From a bacterium (GTDB lineage Bacteria > Planctomycetota > UBA1135 > UBA2386): a stretch of 64,000 nt of DNA. Shown here piece after piece: positions 62,701 through 64,000 of this stretch (position 1 is its first letter; every line of letters starts with the position of its first letter). Below the pieces are notes generated by a model. The model worked only from the letters and a program-made list of their open reading frames with translations, was not told the origin of the DNA and made no database searches. The translations under genes and the position numbers were made by a program. The stretch is from contig JAUILN010000002.1 of assembly GCA_030432695.1 (NCBI GenBank), positions 620,001-684,000 on the forward strand, read 5' to 3'.

Positions 62701-63091
62701 GGTCGGCAGGCTGTGGATCCGAGCGCCGGGACCCGCGTTCTCCACGAGCACCGCGACGAGCCGACCGATCGAGGTGTCGGTCCACAGCGGCCGACGCCGC
62801 GTTCGCCTGGAACGACCCGATGGAACTCCGGCAGCCGGGGTGCGCCTCTTCGGCGTTGCTGCGCAGCCGACCGATGTGCAGGGACGGACCACGCTGGTCG
62901 GGGCCGCTGGCCCGGTGCAGGTCTACGTCGCCCGTCAGGCCGATGAGGCCATGGCCCAGATGACCTGGCTGATGGGCCGAGGGCGAACGACGATCCCCGA
63001 GGGATTCCTGAGCCTCGGCGAAGTCCTCCTTCCCGACACCCCCGCCGAGGAATTCGTCCTCCGCCTACCCTCCGACTGGGCCCGCGACTGA
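59738..63091 (+). CDS. Membrane-anchored ECF sigma factor fused to CRD ectodomain (class I array, gene 5)
   Basis: 1117 residues from ATG 59738 (MHATDHELLARW); the upstream open frame runs through the hairpin and is not coding. Region 2 is about 16-84 ('LADDVAQECFVRLAEEREAK') and region 4 about 112-172 ('LPEELRTALVGHFLQGRSHR', 'ARTVGYRIERGIERVRAAL'). The linker is 'ALPRVDVLPATWTASLGKVA', then 'SSAKTLLV' and a membrane helix at about 227-246. The ectodomain has 'VVITGRCVDEAGAPLSGVTV', 'MLFGSVCDEEGRPVRSDWIV', 'TIRGVVVTPTGEPIEGARLL', 'NDAPIAWGTDDLRIVLLPGT', 'DDGAPVERFGLRFAPI', 'AGDHPGGICDVPGLTPYRYR' and 'GLPPGTWDVVIHW', and ends 'LRLPSDWARD' without the usual LPD. It is last in the five-gene array. 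Confidence 0.92.
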   Translation: MHATDHELLARWTDRADSEAFSELVARHGRMVLGVCRRIVGDPQLADDVAQECFVRLAEEREAKPRNLGGWLHRIAANRAVSALRNRLRRAGELAEEPTHGDTPERLAEWREIERHVDAAIAELPEELRTALVGHFLQGRSHRELAGDLDVAARTVGYRIERGIERVRAALEARGVQLGRDGLPAVLLALPRVDVLPATWTASLGKVAIAGPRATVVVGGAQSSAKTLLVLAAMLAVLLTGGVWWFGSGSPEAMPETRLASSSTAAVEQVSASVPGASLSTEAEDLPRLDAPGVASSEDVVITGRCVDEAGAPLSGVTVQLHGRTGNHARRDEWILEHGSLDWVDPDPIHSADDGSFELRFEPLPPVLYSLRITAHGCVPLRSAMWPFLVAGQQIALGDIVLPRGTMLFGSVCDEEGRPVRSDWIVTRKPADLSMFRMGNTLASPSTTMEPKDSVSAPVNENGGFEMEHPIPTGTRVTFEVRGFELVAPDEPVMVQGERMEVQVVVRARHREGEPTTIRGVVVTPTGEPIEGARLLPEVVEPFAFETDVRRIAGSLEGGRFTIHLPAGAASNEPLTTLHVQAFGYLSWTNDAPIAWGTDDLRIVLLPGTPLRVTVRRGDDGAPVERFGLRFAPIRPNQGWSGEDEELRFAGDHPGGICDVPGLTPYRYRVTAVAPASTGLAPCQPVEVDLHQGGSREIELTIPPFAERRVLVVQDDGTPIPNARVELVRHVLDGTVTLGMKAVPAQYVRNNAPDLVVESHAEGTTSADGAFLLRATAGLRYALRLPGPGHVPMVVQDVHLEDPEPLRVEISAGASVLGRITPLAVLEQLRAIARSDDPSGRRGVGVFLLPDPASPIGIPDQRTSPLGQPIDVDGRFRIAGLPPGTWDVVIHWTPDAAPLGGWTGKSEYMLRGLQIASGEHHEIECDIADLARVECSFLVRANGEPAAARLEFRSEDRPGRNERAVADEEGRTTVMLPAGSWTSSVEFQVGRLWIRAPGPAFSTSTATSRPIEVSVHSGRRRVRLERPDGTPAAGVRLFGVAAQPTDVQGRTTLVGAAGPVQVYVARQADEAMAQMTWLMGRGRTTIPEGFLSLGEVLLPDTPAEEFVLRLPSDWARD

Positions 63092-63094
63092 GGC

Positions 63095-63133
63095 AAGGGT
63101 GAACAACTCGGCCGGGTCGAACTGTTCACTCCT
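63095..63133. repeat. TTAACAACTCG hairpin family, copy 3 (diverged, structure kept)
   Basis: Arms 63095-63110 and 63118-63133 around the same GCCGGGT loop, with a two-base internal mismatch. A T-A pair of copies 1 and 2 is replaced by G-C on both arms (GTGAACA/TGTTCAC), a compensatory change. It lies 3 bases after the array's last stop codon. Confidence 0.72.
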
Positions 63134-63191
63134 CCAAGGAGAGATGGAGTTTGCCGACCCCCTCGGCTTCGCTCCGGCATGTAGCTGCCGG

Positions 63192-63734
63192 ATGATGACC
63201 GAACCGAGGATGCGACCGCGCGACGTCGAGGCTCCGGAGCCACCCGATGGGGTGGAGGCGCTGGTGCGGCGGCACCAGGCGGCGGTGTGGCGCTACCTGC
63301 GGGTGCTGGGCGCCGACCGGGAGACCGCCGACGAACTACTGCAGGAGACCTTCGTGGTGCTGCTGCGCGGTGGCTTCGAGGTGCGGAGCGACGCCGCGAC
63401 GCGCGGCTATCTGCGGGAGACCGCGCGGCGGCTGTGGCTGGGTGACCGGCGGCGCCGGCGGGCGGTCCGCGAGGTCGAGGAGGCGGATCTGGTGTGGCAC
63501 GGCGCGGTCGGCGAGGGCGACGGCCAGGAGCAGGTCGAGGCGCTCCGGCGATGCCTGGACGGCCTGGCGCCGCGGGCGCGGACCGCGCTGATTGCGTGTC
63601 GGGTCGAGGAACGGCGTCGCGACGACGTGGCGGCCGAACTCGGGCTCGAGGTGGAAGGGCTGAAGACCTTGCTGCGGCGGACCCTGGACGGGCTGCGCGA
63701 CTGCATGACACGGAGGACGCGAGATGGTCGATGA
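63192..63734 (+). CDS. ECF-family RNA polymerase sigma factor (free)
   Basis: About 180 residues from ATG 63192 (MMTEPRMRPRD). ATGs at 63144, 63195 and 63210 are alternatives; the one at 63144 follows AAGGAGAG but too closely for a normal ribosome site. Region 2 is about 20-90 ('VEALVRRHQAAVWRYLRVLG', 'ETADELLQETFVVLLRGGFE', 'TRGYLRETARRLWLGDRRRR'). Region 4 is about 118-172 ('LAPRARTALIACRVEERRRD', 'DVAAELGLEVEGLKTLLRRT'). It has no extension, in contrast to the preceding five genes. The 3' end overlaps the next gene by 11 bp, the typical sigma/anti-sigma coupling. Confidence 0.9.
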   Translation: MMTEPRMRPRDVEAPEPPDGVEALVRRHQAAVWRYLRVLGADRETADELLQETFVVLLRGGFEVRSDAATRGYLRETARRLWLGDRRRRRAVREVEEADLVWHGAVGEGDGQEQVEALRRCLDGLAPRARTALIACRVEERRRDDVAAELGLEVEGLKTLLRRTLDGLRDCMTRRTRDGR

Positions 63735-64000
63735 CGGATCGAAAGCAATGGGGATGGTAGACGCGCGGCTCGTCGCGGGCCTGCTCGGTGAAGCGGCGGG
63801 TCGCGAATCGGTGCCGGACGTCGCCGAGCGCGTGGTGGGTCGGCTGGCCGAGCTGGCCGCCACCCGACGCGTCCATCGGACGCGCTGGTCGACCGCCGCG
63901 CTGCTGACGCTCGGGCTCGGCGCGCTGGCGTGGATCGCGGTCCGCTCCCGCGACGCCGCCGACGATCCGCCTGCCGATCCACCGGCGATCGAAGCGCCGC
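63724..64000 (+). CDS. Probable membrane anti-sigma factor (3' end cut by window edge)
   Basis: 92 codons are visible from ATG 63724, in another frame overlapping the sigma stop by 11 bp; ATGs at 63748 and 63754 are alternatives. The sequence begins MVDDGSKAMGMVDARLVAGL, is helical and charged ('VPDVAERVVGRLAELAATRR'), and then has one hydrophobic helix of about 19 residues ('STAALLTLGLGALAWIAVR') followed by an acidic Pro-rich stretch. A short cytoplasmic N-terminus plus a single membrane helix, coupled to an ECF gene, fits a membrane anti-sigma (FecR/RsiW-like arrangement) or an unrelated regulator. No zinc-binding H-x3-C-x2-C motif is visible. The C-terminal part is outside the window. Confidence 0.7.
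   Translation, partial: MVDDGSKAMGMVDARLVAGLLGEAAGRESVPDVAERVVGRLAELAATRRVHRTRWSTAALLTLGLGALAWIAVRSRDAADDPPADPPAIEAP

Noticed and set aside
20875..63091. Carboxypeptidase activity for the CRD proteins
   Set aside because: Only the regulatory-like beta-sandwich motifs are visible; no zinc carboxypeptidase catalytic domain (H-x-x-E ... H) precedes them.

Overview
This window is GC-rich DNA (by eye close to 70 %), coding almost throughout, and most likely from a planctomycete (Planctomycetota). The main clues are Ser/Thr kinases with a catalytic domain, one membrane helix and C-terminal TPRs, three of them and two directly paired with ECF sigma genes; a lipoprotein-type arylsulfatase; very many ECF sigma factors; and secreted proteins ending in a 'Y-G-x-G-C/H ... 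P-x-P' C-terminal module. The overall style recalls the Saltatorellus/Engelhardtia type of deep-branching planctomycetes, but that is inference and no marker gene is present. I see no rRNA, tRNA, CRISPR array or transposase. No stretch over 300 bases lacks a gene.

Layout. 1-12903: a secreted protein cut by the left edge, a free ECF sigma divergent from a TPR kinase, LamG, Asp-box (BNR) and Kelch-type secreted proteins, a second free ECF sigma and a second kinase. 13043-20859: two tandem paralogous secreted proteins translationally coupled to a membrane-anchored carboxypeptidase-regulatory-like (CRD) protein, then a large beta-propeller protein that may be a polysaccharide lyase. 20875-31217: a membrane ECF-CRD fusion divergent from a secreted CRD protein, a sulfatase, and a kinase-sigma operon. 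31404-45952: three secreted proteins, two of them close paralogs flanking an ECF-CRD gene, then a minus-strand run holding two more ECF-CRD genes around a probable lipoprotein. 46166-63091: five consecutive plus-strand ECF-TM-CRD genes of about 0.9-1.15 thousand codons each, with palindromic elements at the junctions. 63192-64000: a free ECF sigma overlapping a probable membrane anti-sigma gene cut by the right edge.

The striking content is regulatory. 13 of the 31 genes encode ECF-type sigma factors. Nine of those carry, in one polypeptide, sigma region 2, sigma region 4, a conserved linker, one transmembrane helix and a 500-900 residue extracytoplasmic region rich in carboxypeptidase-regulatory-like (beta-sandwich) motifs. 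They fall into at least two linker classes. One gene (15024-17780) looks like the same receptor without its sigma part. The most economical reading is a family of one-component transmembrane sigma receptors, each sensing something outside the cytoplasm and acting on transcription without a separate anti-sigma factor. Several regulator genes are divergent from a secreted-protein gene, a layout that suggests dedicated targets. ECF factors with C-terminal extensions are known in general; the array, the shared linkers, the ectodomain family and the sigma-less paralog are what deserve follow-up here.

Two families of perfect or near-perfect palindromes (six copies of a REP-like GGTGCCAGGCACC-centred element; three copies of a TTAACAACTCG-GCCGGGT-loop hairpin) sit in the gaps, mostly around the ECF-CRD array. 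Shine-Dalgarno sequences are weak or absent before most genes, so start choices rest mainly on domain and signal-peptide boundaries and on avoiding overlaps.
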